A stretch of 64,000 nt of DNA from Ophioderma brevispina (Eukaryota > Echinodermata > Ophiuroidea > Amphilepidida > Ophiodermatidae), in NCBI GenBank assembly GCA_023653785.1, contig JAMKCH010014236.1:1-64000 (forward strand). Reading direction: 5' to 3'. Under the pieces are notes generated by a model that had not been told where the DNA came from, did no database searches, and worked only from the letters and a program-made list of their open reading frames with translations. The position numbers and the translations under genes are program-made. Numbering within the stretch: position 1 is the first letter of the stretch; each line of letters starts with the position of its first letter. Below are positions 22,403 to 33,535 of the stretch, in pieces.

Positions 22403-22789
22403 TTGCCAAAACACCATCCCCTACATGCATTGCATGATTCAAACACATTTTGTTTTGTGTAGGGTTCACTAGATATCCTTGCAAAAAGCTTATTTGAGAA
22501 ATCTCAGTTGACTCTGATTTTTTATTTGTGGACAGAAAATACCAAATTGGGAATTTCTTACAGAGACGATCAAAGGACTTCACCGGAAAAGGAAAGAAGA
22601 AAGGATGCCTTCTATAGTTTTCATGAAAACATATAAATTTGATGTAAAATTATAATACAGGCTTCAATGGGTAATTGAAATTTCCATATATACATAGACC
22701 CTTTCTCTACCAAGAACCACAATGCCGCTTTGCAAGGATGTGCATTATATTAATTGCCAACACATATATGAGTGGCATTGTTGGGGGGG

Positions 22790-23010
22790 GGGGAAGACCT
22801 CATTTTTACATGAACACTAAATGGAATTGCCAAAAACAACAACAAAGGTGCATTTCATAATTTGTGGACGCCAATGAGAAAAATATGGGCTTTCATCTGA
22901 TCCCAAAATTTATCATTTTTTTGTCCTTTATCTGGGAATGAAATGGATTTGACTGCTTAAATTTTAGATGACAATAGAAAAATATGGCTATTCATCCGAT
23001 ATCAAAATTG
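22790..23010. mobile_element. Partial family E element
   Basis: The phrase ATCTGGGAATGAAATGGATTTGA, then AAATTTTAGATGACAATAGAA, then AATATGGCTATTCATCCGAT, matches the right half of family E (2069-2387, 11810-12146). The left end shows only AAAGGTGC near 22845. The order is disturbed, with the 'gagaaaaatatgggctttcatctgat' type phrase occurring twice, suggesting a partial internal duplication. Confidence 0.5.
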
Positions 23011-23039
23011 AGAGGTGTGAAAAAGATTTCCCAATTTTT

Positions 23040-23480
23040 TTTTAGGAGTTTAGTGGATAGCCATCACAGCTTGTTTGACCCTGTCAAACTGTCTCTTATT
23101 TTTAGAGCAAATTTTAAGCAATGGCGACCTATTTTGACAATAGAATACAATCTGGACATGCAAGAGCATTATCTCTGAAAAATTCAGAGAGATCCATTTC
23201 GGGAATCTGCCATATAGACATACCAAAGGTCATGATTTGTAGTTATCAGCACCCTCTATATGCCTATTCCCCATAGAAAGATGTGTAAACTTGATTTTAG
23301 GAAAAATCATATTTGCAGCAATGTGAAATTCCTCAAATTTGCACCAGGATGTAGTCAGGGAATAAACAATCCCATTAGTATTCAAAAGTGTCGCCGTAGA
23401 TCTTTTTGTTTTATTGTGTTTTTCATAATTAATGAGACTTTCAACACAGCTGCGCTGTGCCATGCCACAAAAATAACCAT
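23040..23480 (+). repeat. Dispersed repeat G, copy 1
   Basis: It aligns in the same orientation with 34930-35335 through shared phrases such as TCTCTTATTTTTAGAGCAA, GACAATAGAATACAAT, GCCATATAGACATACCAAAG, CTATATGCCTATTCC, CATAGAAAGA and CCAGGATGTAGTCAG. The ends are unclear. Open frames on either strand here are repeated in diverged form in the second copy with indels, so they are not genes. Confidence 0.75.
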
Positions 23481-23762
23481 ACAGTAATATACTTGCCCTA
23501 AAGCACAGAGACTAAAAATCAAACCATAATTATGCAGCACAAAAACACAATAAATAAACAACACACAAATCAAAATAAAAGTAAAACCCATCCAACCAAC
23601 AGGCCCCAACATGACTTGCAATACCTTTGTGATGGGGTGTGAGTTGGGGTTACTTTGTTCCTCATTATAGATTTTCCAAAAATAGGGACAAGCACAGTTC
23701 CCAAAATAAGTCACCCAAATATGTGGTCAAAGATGACAGTGTAACGGAATATAATGACCTAA

Positions 23763-24106
23763 AGGTGATGTCGTGATTCAGCACCTACTGTTTTATTCAT
23801 TGATCCATGATATCCTTGAGAAAAGCTTATTCTCAAATGTGATCTGATCCCGATCGTGCGGTTTTGTTTATGTTATGGAAATTGCTCCCCCGTTTCCAAC
23901 GGTCACATAGGCTATATGCTGTACTGTCTGACCATAAGGACAGAAAATACAAAATTTGCGGAATTTCTGACAGATGCGACCGAATTTGCACACAAGATGG
24001 GCACAGTGGTTACTAGGCCCGCAACGGTTCAGCATTGATACAAAAATCTCAAACATTTTTTAGGCAGTCGGGGGGAAGAGGCTGTTGTGGATCACGAATT
24101 GCCCCT
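23763..24106. mobile_element. TTAA-flanked element, family F, copy 1
   Basis: The left end AGGTGATGTCGTGATTCAGC is matched by the inverse of its right end (TTGTGGATCACGAATTGCCC). The right flank is TTAA at 24107-24110, shared with the next element; the left flank is CTAA. A second copy is at 49174-49514. Both include GATCCCGATC and a GTCGGGGGGA(A/C)GAGG segment near the right end. Confidence 0.75.
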
Positions 24107-24110
24107 TTAA

Positions 24111-24459
24111 AGGTGCAAAGAGAGATTTTGATGCACCCAAATATTGTGTCATTAATTAGTTAATTTCCTAAGATTGACACTCAATCGGTTTTTACCTTGT
24201 ATTGACTACAGAAGTCTTAAAAGAGAGGAAAAAGGCGATGTTGATTTGCTTATATTCAATATAAAAACATCGGCTGAATTTCGTATTGCTCCTTATACGA
24301 AATTAGAAATTAGTACCAATTTTTGATACAAAGAAACATCTCCGCTTTAATCCTTTCAGGTGGGAATACTTTTTGATGGAAAGCAGTACATCAGTGCAAA
24401 AATCGGTGCTTTCGATTTTTTTTTTGTTAGTACACTGATATGTGAAACTCCGTGCACCT
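24111..24459. mobile_element. TTAA-flanked element, family M1, copy 3
   Basis: It starts AGGTGCAAAGAGAGATTTTG and ends with the inverse (GAAACTCCGTGCACCT). It lies directly after the TTAA at 24107-24110 shared with the family F element and before TTAA at 24460-24463. It is colinear with 173-525. Confidence 0.85.
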
Positions 24460-24783
24460 TTAAGTGACCCTGAATATCTTTGAGCCCTCATCTAACCCAC
24501 ATAGAACCTCTTGTCTCAATGTATTTTAAGCATACCAAATCACCTAACAAAGTAGAAAATTTAACAAAAAGTGTATAACCACATGCACATGATGCCCTTA
24601 CAGTGACTCCTGAATGACATTTGTGACTCCTTATCTGTTAGCACACATAAGATCCTGTTAATGTATTAAACATACCAAATATGGAACTTGATCCATCTCT
24701 GCACTAAAAAGCTAAACAACATTTTAATCAAGGTGTATAACAAACGTTTGACAACACAACAGGCTGACCACACATCATGCTAG

Positions 24784-26235
24784 TGTAAACAAAATTGCAG
24801 TATTATTGGGCGAAGCTAAAGACATGGGGTTAGCATGTACCATAAGTTATTTTTCAAAGATATGAAGAAAAAGAGGCCCTTGTTACCAAATGTTCTTGAA
24901 CCATTCCCCGTAGTTGAGTCATTAGACCAATTCATGGGTTACTTCTTGCGAGAATCACTGCCTAAACACTTAAAACAGATGGTCACTATGTCATTGGGTG
25001 GGATGGAAACCTGAGATTTTTTGACGAGTACGATAGTTAGGTTAAGGTTGCTAGTAATATAGTATGTTCCCCATGAAAAACATGATAAGACTTTATCCTT
25101 TCCCATTATTTGTAATAAAACATGTTTTGATCCAATTGAGCTTTAGGGTTTCATGAAATCAGTCCAGGTTACACTATAATGCCTCTTAAACTTGGGTTGG
25201 GAATATTTGGAAACAGGTGTTATTTATCTAATAACACATTGAAACAAACTTTAAATATATACAAACAAAATATAGGTGTGAGGGGTTTTTCTTAGACCTC
25301 CTTGCGACGTGGCAAGAGGAAGAACTTGAGCTGGCACCCTAGCGGAACACACGTCTTAGTGTTTGTGATCAGTGTTTCTTCAAGCTTCAGGAGAGATTAA
25401 CGCCATCCTCAGGTAATTAGAACTGAATCATTTTTGTTTCAGCGATGGTTCAGCACAGTTGTCCTTGGTGAAGAGGAATTCCGAAAGCATCGCAGTTATA
25501 TTACAAATGCATGTATGAAAAGTTTAATGTGTGTAAACTCTGAGCAGGTTGAGATTAATGCCATCATCTTGTATACTTTTGTGACAATGGATTTGAAATG
25601 GCCATAACTTTGTGTACATTCGTCATGCTGTGGAAATAACTTGGTATCCATCATGCACGCATGCTGTGTGTTTTAACCCGGTACGCTGGACGAACACAGG
25701 ACAATGGACTGGTTGCTTCATGGAATGGACTTGTAGACTTATGTTTTCTAAATTATTACTGGTTAACAGGATGTTTGTAAAATGGAAATAAGGGTGCACC
25801 CCAAATAGATTTTGTTATGAACTCACACACACACACCCTCACTCACCTGGTAAGTTCACACACACCTACAACTTGGACTTTGTAATATCCAACAAACTGG
25901 TACAAATAGAGGTGTTGAATTATTTTTTGGTATATTATTATTATGTTTCTTTTCATATGTGCCTTCCTTAGGCAAAATGTTAGAAAGTAGTGTGATATGA
26001 CCTGAAGAATGTTCTGTAATTGCTTAATGTCATTGATTAGTCTAAGTTTCAACTTTTGACCTACCAGGCATGTTAATCATTAAACTATCCTATTAATTCC
26101 TAGCGCTTTTCCAAGCTTTCTGCCAGGGCTCGCCTACCAGAGCAAACAAACAGAGGCATGGTTCTTCCACTGGCCCTACTTGCTCATGCCCGCTAGACTC
26201 GGCCATCCTGAGGGCAAAAATAGCGGCCCGCTACA
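24784..26235 (+). mobile_element. 5' LTR of a non-autonomous LTR retrotransposon
   Basis: It begins TGTAAACAAAATTGCAG and ends GCCCGCTACA, with TG...CA limits. It repeats colinearly at 28324-29761, about 1.45 kb each, with many small indels and substitutions between the two. It contains CA-rich AACTCACACACACACACC and the phrase GCTAGACTCGGCCATCCTGA near the 3' end. It is followed immediately by a tRNA-primer-like site. No coding frame. Confidence 0.8.
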
Positions 26236-28323
26236 CTGGTGTCAGGCGTGGGTTTCTTGTGGTTTATTAGTGGTTTATGTAAAACCATGGCTGGAGCAGA
26301 TGACAGTGACGAGGAGGATGGAGAGTCCCGGATACTGCCGCTGAAGTGAAAGTAGTAAACCAGCCTTCAAAATAATAATGGAGAACAAAAGAATGCTGCC
26401 CATTTTGAAGAAAGTCCAGACTGCACGAAGAAGGAACAGCGGACAAGAAACTCTCTAGTGGTAACCAACAAGCAGAAGTCAGCCAGAGCAGAAAGGTCGC
26501 CGATATCCCAATGCGATAGCAGAAAACGCCCTGTTAGATATATGTATGTATCACGATGTACTCATTATGTTACTCAGATGTAAAGAGAGTAATTATAGGA
26601 AGGAGAACCTTACCCAGCTATACGACAATTAAATAACATCCAGTAATAAAACCTCCCGTACCTAAGAAGATGGATAGAATTATGTGGGATCCATGCGTGG
26701 AAGTAGACACGTACGGAAGGATTACATGGGAGTATGGGCCGCCAAGTTAGCTCAGATGCTTACCACAGTATGCAACACGGAAGAAAGGGACACTCTATTC
26801 CAATGAGCTGAGGACAAAAGAGGTCGTCCAAACTGGATGCTTAAACACTGGTAATGAAATAGAGCTAGGAGAGAATACGTCCCACCTCTACTTGTATCCA
26901 TGGGTTGGAGCCAAGAAAGACTATAACACATTAATAGACGGTGAAACTATGTCGCACCAACTAGTTTGCCTGTCTGCTCTTTGAATGGTTTCTGTGGAAA
27001 TGGACTCTATATAATTCTACCCAAACTCTTGCTGGACAAAAACCACTACTTCGGCTGGGCTCAGTGACTCTTCATTTATAATGTATTGATGTATTTATAC
27101 TCTGATAAGCTGAATGATATGTAGCTAACTATGTTAATGATATGAGATGAACGGAAATAAGAGTTTAAACTGAGCACTATCCGACGCGACCGGTTGTGGT
27201 TATAGCAGTTGCTGTGTTATCGGACACCTCAGAGGGATTATTTGATTCTCCAGGTACACAGGTGGAAACTACTCAAACTCTTTGGGAGTGATGCAAATCC
27301 CGCGACTGTCCATAGCCCAGTGGACTCAGAGGAAGGGATCATAGTGCCAGCAGGACGGAAATATTTGTAACTCCACTTTCTCCTAAGAGTTATTGTACAG
27401 TAGTATGATAAACAATTATATTTTTGTAAATAACATTTGATCCGCAGTCAAGAGGTCAATGAGTTATATTTATTGTAAAAACTAACGCGATGGAAGTTTA
27501 ATTCTTCTGAGTAGTCGCATGCAGAAGTACCAAACTGAGAGATAAATGGTGGACTGCTGCTTATGAGTTGTCATCCTGGTTGGATAGATGGAATACAAAT
27601 ATTCTATTAGTAAAGGCAAGACTCTGCCAGGCCAGTGCTACGACAAGTCATGGTAGCTGCGATGTAGAATATTTCTGTTGATAAGGTGATTATGATAGAT
27701 GATGAGAGCATAGATGATGGCTGGGATATTGAACTTGATGTTAACTTGACCGAAGTTGGACTACTGCTTTTGAGTACTACTAGTATAATTAGGTGGGCGA
27801 TAATGGCAGAGTGTTTGAGTGATTCATTTGCTAATTTGCCCTGTTTGATTTTTGTTTTTGTTTTAATATTCAGTATAAATTAGTATTTACTCACTTGATT
27901 ATTACTGCACCAGCCCACCTCTGTAGTGCCAGTTATTACACCGTAAATTCAATATGAAATCATCTTTCACACTATTCAAACGCAACATAATGAGTCATCG
28001 CCTCAGTGTGGAACTACCGGTAGCCCAAGCCTTATTTGAGGGCAGCTACCAATAGTTATATTGGACTAATACAGAGACAGAAGCCTGTTTGCAGGAGTGT
28101 ACCAATCATGGCAGTACCGATATTGTGCGGGACACTTAACTAATGCCATGGTTTACTTTACTGCAAAAATTTGCTGAGATTGGACTCATTACAATGGGTG
28201 GGTAGACTCTAAGCACAGAAAAAGTGGTGTGAGACTCTATGTATTAATATTACTGGTACCACGCTGTCATTTGCTATCGAGAGCGGACGCGCGGGACAGC
28301 GCTTTTAGAGGGGGAAGGGCAGG
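26236..28323 (+). mobile_element. Internal region of the LTR element, without gag-pol
   Basis: The internal part is only about 2.1 kb. It starts with TGGTGTCAGGCGTGGG (26237-26252), which resembles the complement of a tRNA-Leu 3' end used as a primer site by many metazoan Gypsy-type elements. It ends with the purine run AGAGGGGGAAGGGCAGG (28307-28323) just before the 3' LTR. A start codon at 26287 opens a 20-codon acidic frame (MAGADDSDEEDGESR...) that stops at 26349. I see no protease, reverse transcriptase, RNase H or integrase motifs. It is therefore a large non-autonomous derivative. The short plus-strand open frame at 27686-27883 shows no known domain. Confidence 0.75.
26237..26252 (+). 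promoter_or_regulatory. Primer-binding-site-like sequence
   Basis: TGGTGTCAGGCGTGGG starts two bases after the 5' LTR. It resembles the primer site complementary to tRNA-Leu (usual TGGTGTCAGGAGTGGG), with one difference, A to C. Confidence 0.6.
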
Positions 28324-29761
28324 TAACAAAATTGCAGTATTATTGGGAAGCTATACGCACTGGTTAGCCTGGTACCATAATTAAATTTTCAACATAATAG
28401 AAAAAGAGGCCCTTGTTACCAAATGCTTGACCTTCCCTAGTTGAAGTCATTAGCCCACTATCATGGTTTACTTCTGAGAGAATCACTTGCGAAATACTTA
28501 AAAACAGATGGTGCGCACTACTATATCATTGGGTGGGAGTTGCCTAACCTGAGATCTTTTTGACAGAGTACTGATAGGTTTAAGGTGTTTGTATGTGTAA
28601 TATAGTAGTCCCCATAAAAACATGAATAAGACTTTACCTTTTCCCCCTTATTTGTCGAAACAGTTTTGATCAATTGAAGCTTTAGGTATCATGGAATATC
28701 AGTCCAGGATACACTATAATGCCTCTTAAACTTGGGTTTTGGGAATATTTTGACACAGGTTTATTTTTATCTATATTTACCATCCTTAACAATTTGAAAA
28801 TATATACACCATAAAATATAGGTGTGATCGGAGGGTGTGTTCTTTAGACCTCCTGCGGACCGTGGCAAGAAGAAGAACTGAGCATGGCACCAGCTGGAAC
28901 ACACGTCTAGTGTTGTGATCAGTGTTTCTTCAAGCTTCAGAGAGATTAACGCCATCCTCAGTGTAATTATGAACTGAATGCAGTTTTGTTTCAGCGATGG
29001 TTCAGCACCGTTTCCTTGGAATAGGCATTCAAAGCATCGAAGTATATTACAAAGGCATGTATGAAAAAGTTTCATGGTAGGGTAACTCTGAGCAATGTGT
29101 TGAGGATAATGCCATCACTTGTATACTTTTGTGACAATGGATTGAATGGACATAACTTTGTGTACATTCGTAATGCTTGGAAAAACTTTGCGGTATCCAT
29201 AATGCACGCATGCTGGGTGTTTTAACCCGGAGCGCTGGACGACACACGGGACAATGGACTGGGTTGCTTCATGGAATGGACTTGTAGACTTATTTAGATT
29301 ATACTGGTAACAGGTATGTTTGTAACATGGAAATAAGGGTTCACCCAATATATTTGTTATGAACTCACCACACACCCACACCTCACTCACTTAAGTTCAC
29401 CCACACACCTCAAAACTTGGACTTTAATATCCACAACTGGTACCAAATAGAGGTGTTGCCATTAATTTTTTTGGATGATATTGTTCTTTTCATATGTGCC
29501 TCCTTAGTTAATAAATGTTAGAAAGTAGTGTGATATGACCCTGAGAGGTGCTGTTAATTGCTTTAATTTCATTGATAGTCTACGTTTCAAACTTTTGCAA
29601 ACCAGTCCTGTTAATCATTAAAATATCCTATAATAGCGCTATTTCCAAGCATCTGCCAGCCGCCTACCGAGCAAAAACAAACAGAGGAAGGTCTTCCACT
29701 GCCCTACTGGCCACGCCCGCTAGACTCGGCCATCCTGAGGGCAAAAATAGTGGCCGCTACA
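28324..29761 (+). mobile_element. 3' LTR of the non-autonomous LTR retrotransposon
   Basis: It is a direct repeat of 24784-26235, starting TAACAAAATTGCAG right after the purine tract and ending GGCCGCTACA. The initial TG seen in the 5' LTR is not present here. Flanking bases (GCTAG before the 5' LTR, CTGCC after the 3' LTR) do not form an exact target duplication. Confidence 0.8.
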
Positions 29762-29870
29762 CTGCCATAAAGACTTCCCGATTTCATCGCCAAAAAGACC
29801 TAAAAATTGTATACTGATTCAAAACCCCAAGGACCATTACTGCCTTGACTTTCCAGTGTTACTATTTTAA

Positions 29871-30201
29871 GTAGGTGCTTGTGTCCGAGGTAGGGGTATT
29901 GTGTTCTCTACTTGATTGAGAGCCTGGACTTTGGCCCATACACCCCATCAAGTACCGTGGGAAACAAACTTGCAGTTTTGATGGTAGACGAGATAATGCA
30001 TGGCCAAAGCCCTATCAATTACTGTGCTAATATTGATGGTTAACAGGAAAACGCGCGGGTTTTTGTTGATTACTTGGGATATGAAAGGGATGAGGGCTCA
30101 AATTTCAGGACGAACAAGGGAAAAATAGGCCTCTCATCTGAGATCAACGATATACTTCGGGTAAATCAGGTGCGTCCCAAAGACGATCGGAACACGCACC
30201 T
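29871..30201. mobile_element. TTAA-flanked element, family E, copy 3 (diverged)
   Basis: It contains AGGTGCTTGTGTCCGAGG, TTGTGTTCTCTACTTGATTG, ACCCCATCAAGTACCGTGGG and GGTGCGTCCCAAAGACGATC near the right end, colinear with 11810-12146. The left flank has TTAA (29867-29870) two bases before AGGTGC; the right flank is CTAA. Confidence 0.75.
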
Positions 30202-30939
30202 CTAAATTAAACAGGTTGTATTAGTTAGTGGCTGAAGGCCAATATGACCTCATTTGTAATTTTATGGAAATTCAGGTTATTTGTGTGTTTTATTTTATTA
30301 TTTCCACAAGAATTTTTTCAAACACTACCCACTTTGTTTACACAAGGGAGGCAGGGTTGGAAAGGGGGGGTGAATGAAAGTAATTAAAAACAACCTGGAT
30401 TGTATGATTGTATTGTGAATATGACCCTCCATGACTGAAAACTTTATGTCATATATGTGAGAATTGAGGTGTGATTAAATTTCCTGTTTCGGTATTATAT
30501 CTCATTTTCCTCAATAACCATAATTTGTGCCATAATGTCATGTACAAACACGTAAGTTTTAACTTTGAAAATTTTAAAAATAAGAATTTGCCCTAATAAA
30601 GGATTAGTAATGAACATTAAAGATAATATTGGAAGGTTAATATGAAATCTCTCTTATTTTAAGCTTAAAAACACAAGGAATGCTGCGATGAGAGGTATTA
30701 GCATAAAATGCAGTAATTTAGGAAACATATTTTAAATCTAGAAATATGTCGGTCAACGCTGCAAGGCTGTGATATTGTGTGAAACAGCCCATCACACTAC
30801 AGAAGTCCTAAATGCAAAGTGTTTGGAACCGGATGCAGGTTTTCTGCCCAGATTGGCAGAAAATCAGACGATTCAGCAGTCTTCATAATCAACATGGCAC
30901 ATAGATCACTCTGGAGCAAGGGAAGAGTTAACTTGTCCT

Positions 30940-31026
30940 TAGTTTCAGTACTTTGTGCTCTCTAAATACAAGCCAAAAAACGTGCCAACTGTCAGAAGTC
31001 TGTTGTCTTGAAATGTCTTAAACGCT
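30940..31026 (+). pseudogene. Frame-shifted RING-finger part of the TRIM-like gene
   Basis: Upstream of the open frame at 31027, pieces in different frames read like the rest of a RING finger. CALKYKPKNVP-like residues come from about 30955-30985, and CQKSVVLKCLKRF from about 30990-31028. Together with LKCPVC in the open frame they recall the C..C...P..LPC.H.FC..CL...CPVC pattern of TRIM proteins. A stop and at least one frame shift interrupt it. The key Cys/His spacing cannot be confirmed, so the RING is either broken in the genome or by sequencing indels. Confidence 0.5.
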
Positions 31027-31686
31027 TTGACTTCGGGGAGTGTTTTGAAATGCCCCGTGTGCAAGACGGAAAAAAGACTGCCTCCAGAAGGAGTAGACGG
31101 GATGTCCACTATCCTCGCGCTGCAACATCTAGCAGAAAAACACCCCGATGGCATCAAGCAACAGAGAGAACACATGTATAACAAGCTCAGCAGATGGAAA
31201 GAGGATAAAGAGGGGATTATGTCCAATTTCACTGAGATTAAAGACAAAGTCAGAGCATCTATCAACCAAGAAGAAAGAGAAATTAACAGGACAGTGGATG
31301 CATTGCTGACACAAGCTCAAGAACTGACTGCCAAACTGCAAAGCATGGGTGAACAGAAACTCCTCCAGGTCCATACACAATTCTCACAAATTGAAGATGA
31401 CATAAAGAGCATTGAAGAAATGCAGCTGAAACTGGAGCAGATATCTGATGAAAAATTCATATCAGAGACTGATGCCATTGCAAAGCAGATCTCAAAATTG
31501 CAATGCAGTGGATTCAATTTAAAAAGTGCCAAAATTGGTGTGGGGAAATTTGTGTCGCAAGCACGCAGTTTGGGAAATGTTATTGCGCCAAGAAACCTCG
31601 AGCTGGTGCAGGAACTAGACAAGTTTGAATGCGCATGTGGTGTGGCCACAAAACCAGATGGATCGCTAATTGTATCCCCGATGTAG
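31027..31686 (+). CDS. TRIM-like protein segment: end of RING, coiled coil, start of propeller
   Basis: This is the longest credible open frame in the window, 219 codons. Residues 7-25 (VLKCPVCKTEKRLPPEGVDG) match the end of a TRIM-type RING finger, where CPVC carries the last zinc ligands and the RLPPEGV segment follows. There is then a long charged heptad-like region (residues about 45-150, for example KDKVRASINQEEREINRTVD and QLKLEQISDEKFISETDAI), a typical TRIM B-box-coiled-coil (BBC) type domain. From about residue 195 (LDKFECACGVATKPDGSLIV) it resembles the first blade of an NHL-type propeller. No clear B-box cysteines are seen between. The stop after VSPM at 31686 falls where the propeller should continue, and propeller-like pieces do continue in other frames. 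The annotated Met may not be the true start, because RING residues lie upstream. Confidence 0.7.
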   Translation: MTSGSVLKCPVCKTEKRLPPEGVDGMSTILALQHLAEKHPDGIKQQREHMYNKLSRWKEDKEGIMSNFTEIKDKVRASINQEEREINRTVDALLTQAQELTAKLQSMGEQKLLQVHTQFSQIEDDIKSIEEMQLKLEQISDEKFISETDAIAKQISKLQCSGFNLKSAKIGVGKFVSQARSLGNVIAPRNLELVQELDKFECACGVATKPDGSLIVSPM

Positions 31687-32345
31687 ACAAGAAACCCCAC
31701 GAGTATTACCTTATTTCCATAAACATGGTCATACGTAAACAACTAACAGTTTTGATGTTACTTCGCCAAGAAAATGGCATATTTAAACGTCCATTTCAGC
31801 CGACAAAACACTTCTTTCACTAACAAATCAAGTGCTAATATTGAAGTGTACTCCAGCTGGGGAGTACCAGAGGGGCAATCAGCACAGTATTCAATGAGTC
31901 AGGTGGCAACAGGACGGTAGTAACACCTGTGTTTACAACTACAATGGATTGCAAAGAATCCTAGCTGGTGCAGCTTGTAAATGTTAAGGATGAATTCCCC
32001 AGAGGGGTTGTAACAATACGTGGACCCTGAAGGACATGTTTATTCAGACAATGCCCATAGGAATCACGCCAATACGCATAACCAATGTGTGGTAAGTCGG
32101 TTGTCCTGAGAGCGATGCCTACGAGACAAAGTTTTTGTGGTGTACGACTTTGGAAGACACAGAAAAGACCCTCAATGTGGACAATCTTGGGATCATGGGT
32201 ATTGCCTTTGATGAGGAAGCAGGATGTTTGTTGGTGGCAAGGTGCACAAGGAAAGATTGGAAAATGGGGACCGTGGATGGCTCAGGTTTTTATAGAGTCA
32301 CTACTGCAGCGTTACTGGTGCACTGGTGACCTGCCTGCGGGGCTT
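31687..32345 (+). pseudogene. Frame-shifted NHL-type propeller remainder of the TRIM-like gene
   Basis: Pieces in changing frames resemble propeller blades. YVDPEGHVYSDNAHRN near 32015-32060 recalls the 'VDPEGHVYVTDNANNRI' type blade, and NLGIMGIAFDEEAGCLLVA near 32180-32245 is another blade-like strand. DGSGFYRVTTAALL follows. At least three frame changes and several stops are needed to read it, so the gene is either a pseudogene or the assembly contains indels here. There is no sign of introns between the coiled coil and these blades, consistent with the single-exon TRIM genes common in invertebrates. Confidence 0.55.
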
Positions 32346-33094
32346 GACCAGCTCCTATTGCAATGACTCTCAACCATCATGATGGTATGCTAGTGTTTCG
32401 GATAAAAGACAACGTCAACTGTAACAAACTTTCATAACAAGAATATTTGGTACCATTTTGAGATTCCTTTAGCATGTAAAATTTTTGGGAGACTGGATGT
32501 AACCAATGATTGGACTGAACCAATAATAAAAGTAATCTTGCTATTTACAAAATCACTCGCGTAACTGCCCTAATTGGCCTGCTCTTGCACATATTCTGAT
32601 CTTTCAAAATTGATATGTTGATTCATAAAAAAATAAATGTTGCTTTATTTATCCACTGTCAATAAATTACCATTAGTACAACTTCTCTTCAATTTCTTCT
32701 TTTGACGCATCATGAAAAAATTGATATGACAATGGCAGAAGATTATCAAAAGATTTACAGAAACTAAAACTCTTGATAAGAGCATAAGCATCGTTTATTC
32801 CTCTCTCCGCGTCCCTCAAACAACGTTGAACTTTACACTAAAGACGTGTTTGAAATTTATTGCATTTTTCAAATGTAAATGTCCATGGAACAATTATCCA
32901 ACAATCACAACTTCCTTTTAAAGCAAGTCACCCCATACTACAAATCGTTGTTTACCTTTTGTTAATGACCATCCCCTATGGTTGTGCACATCACCAAATA
33001 ATTGCCATGGTTTATGTACAAAATACCCTAATTCAAAGTAAATTTCTCAATTAACGACCGACTCAGTTGCTAAATTATGCACTTACCCCTTGGA

Positions 33095-33535
33095 CCCCGT
33101 CCCGTAGCCAAATTTAATGGGGGGGTGGCGGATTTGCCAGAAGGCGGACCTTTTGCGTACCATTTTTTTTTTTCCGGCTCGCTTCCCTCAAAGCCGGATG
33201 ACCCAAAATTTTTCACCGTCGTCTCCAAAATTCTGAATGGGGGAGGTTTGGAAAGGAGGGGGTCTGTCATAATGCCATCGTTATCGTCGAGAAAAACACT
33301 ATAGTAACCACCACCAAACGCTAATGCAATGGTTACAATCTCTTAAGGTCATCATCGTATACACCACCCGTATACACCATGCACCCCAACCCGTAAAAAA
33401 AAAACTTTAGGCAAACCACTAACCTTTACTTGACAACACGCACCTTCAACATGTGCAAAGCGGACCTTCAACATCAAAAGGCGGACCTTTGACATTTTGG
33501 GGGGTGCGTCGCACCCCCCTGGCCTACGGCCCGCC
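33095..33535. mobile_element. Short G/C-run element with CCGTAGCC / GGCCTACGG ends
   Basis: It starts near CCCCGTCCCGTAGCCAAATT with a G run and ends near GGGGGGTGCGTCGCACCCCC, CTGGCCTACGGCCC. The ends are loosely inverse, and the phrase GGCGGACCTTT occurs three times inside. It is similar in style to the G-run elements at 21312 and 35569. Confidence 0.4.

Noticed and set aside
23382..23714. Minus-strand 110-codon frame with hydrophobic stretches
   Set aside because: Its first third overlaps dispersed repeat G, whose second copy breaks the frame. The hydrophobic part reflects AT-rich sequence.
31317..31742. Minus-strand 141-codon frame
   Set aside because: It is antisense to the TRIM-like coding frame; the Cys/Ser/Phe-rich translation is the shadow of Glu/Lys/Gln codons.
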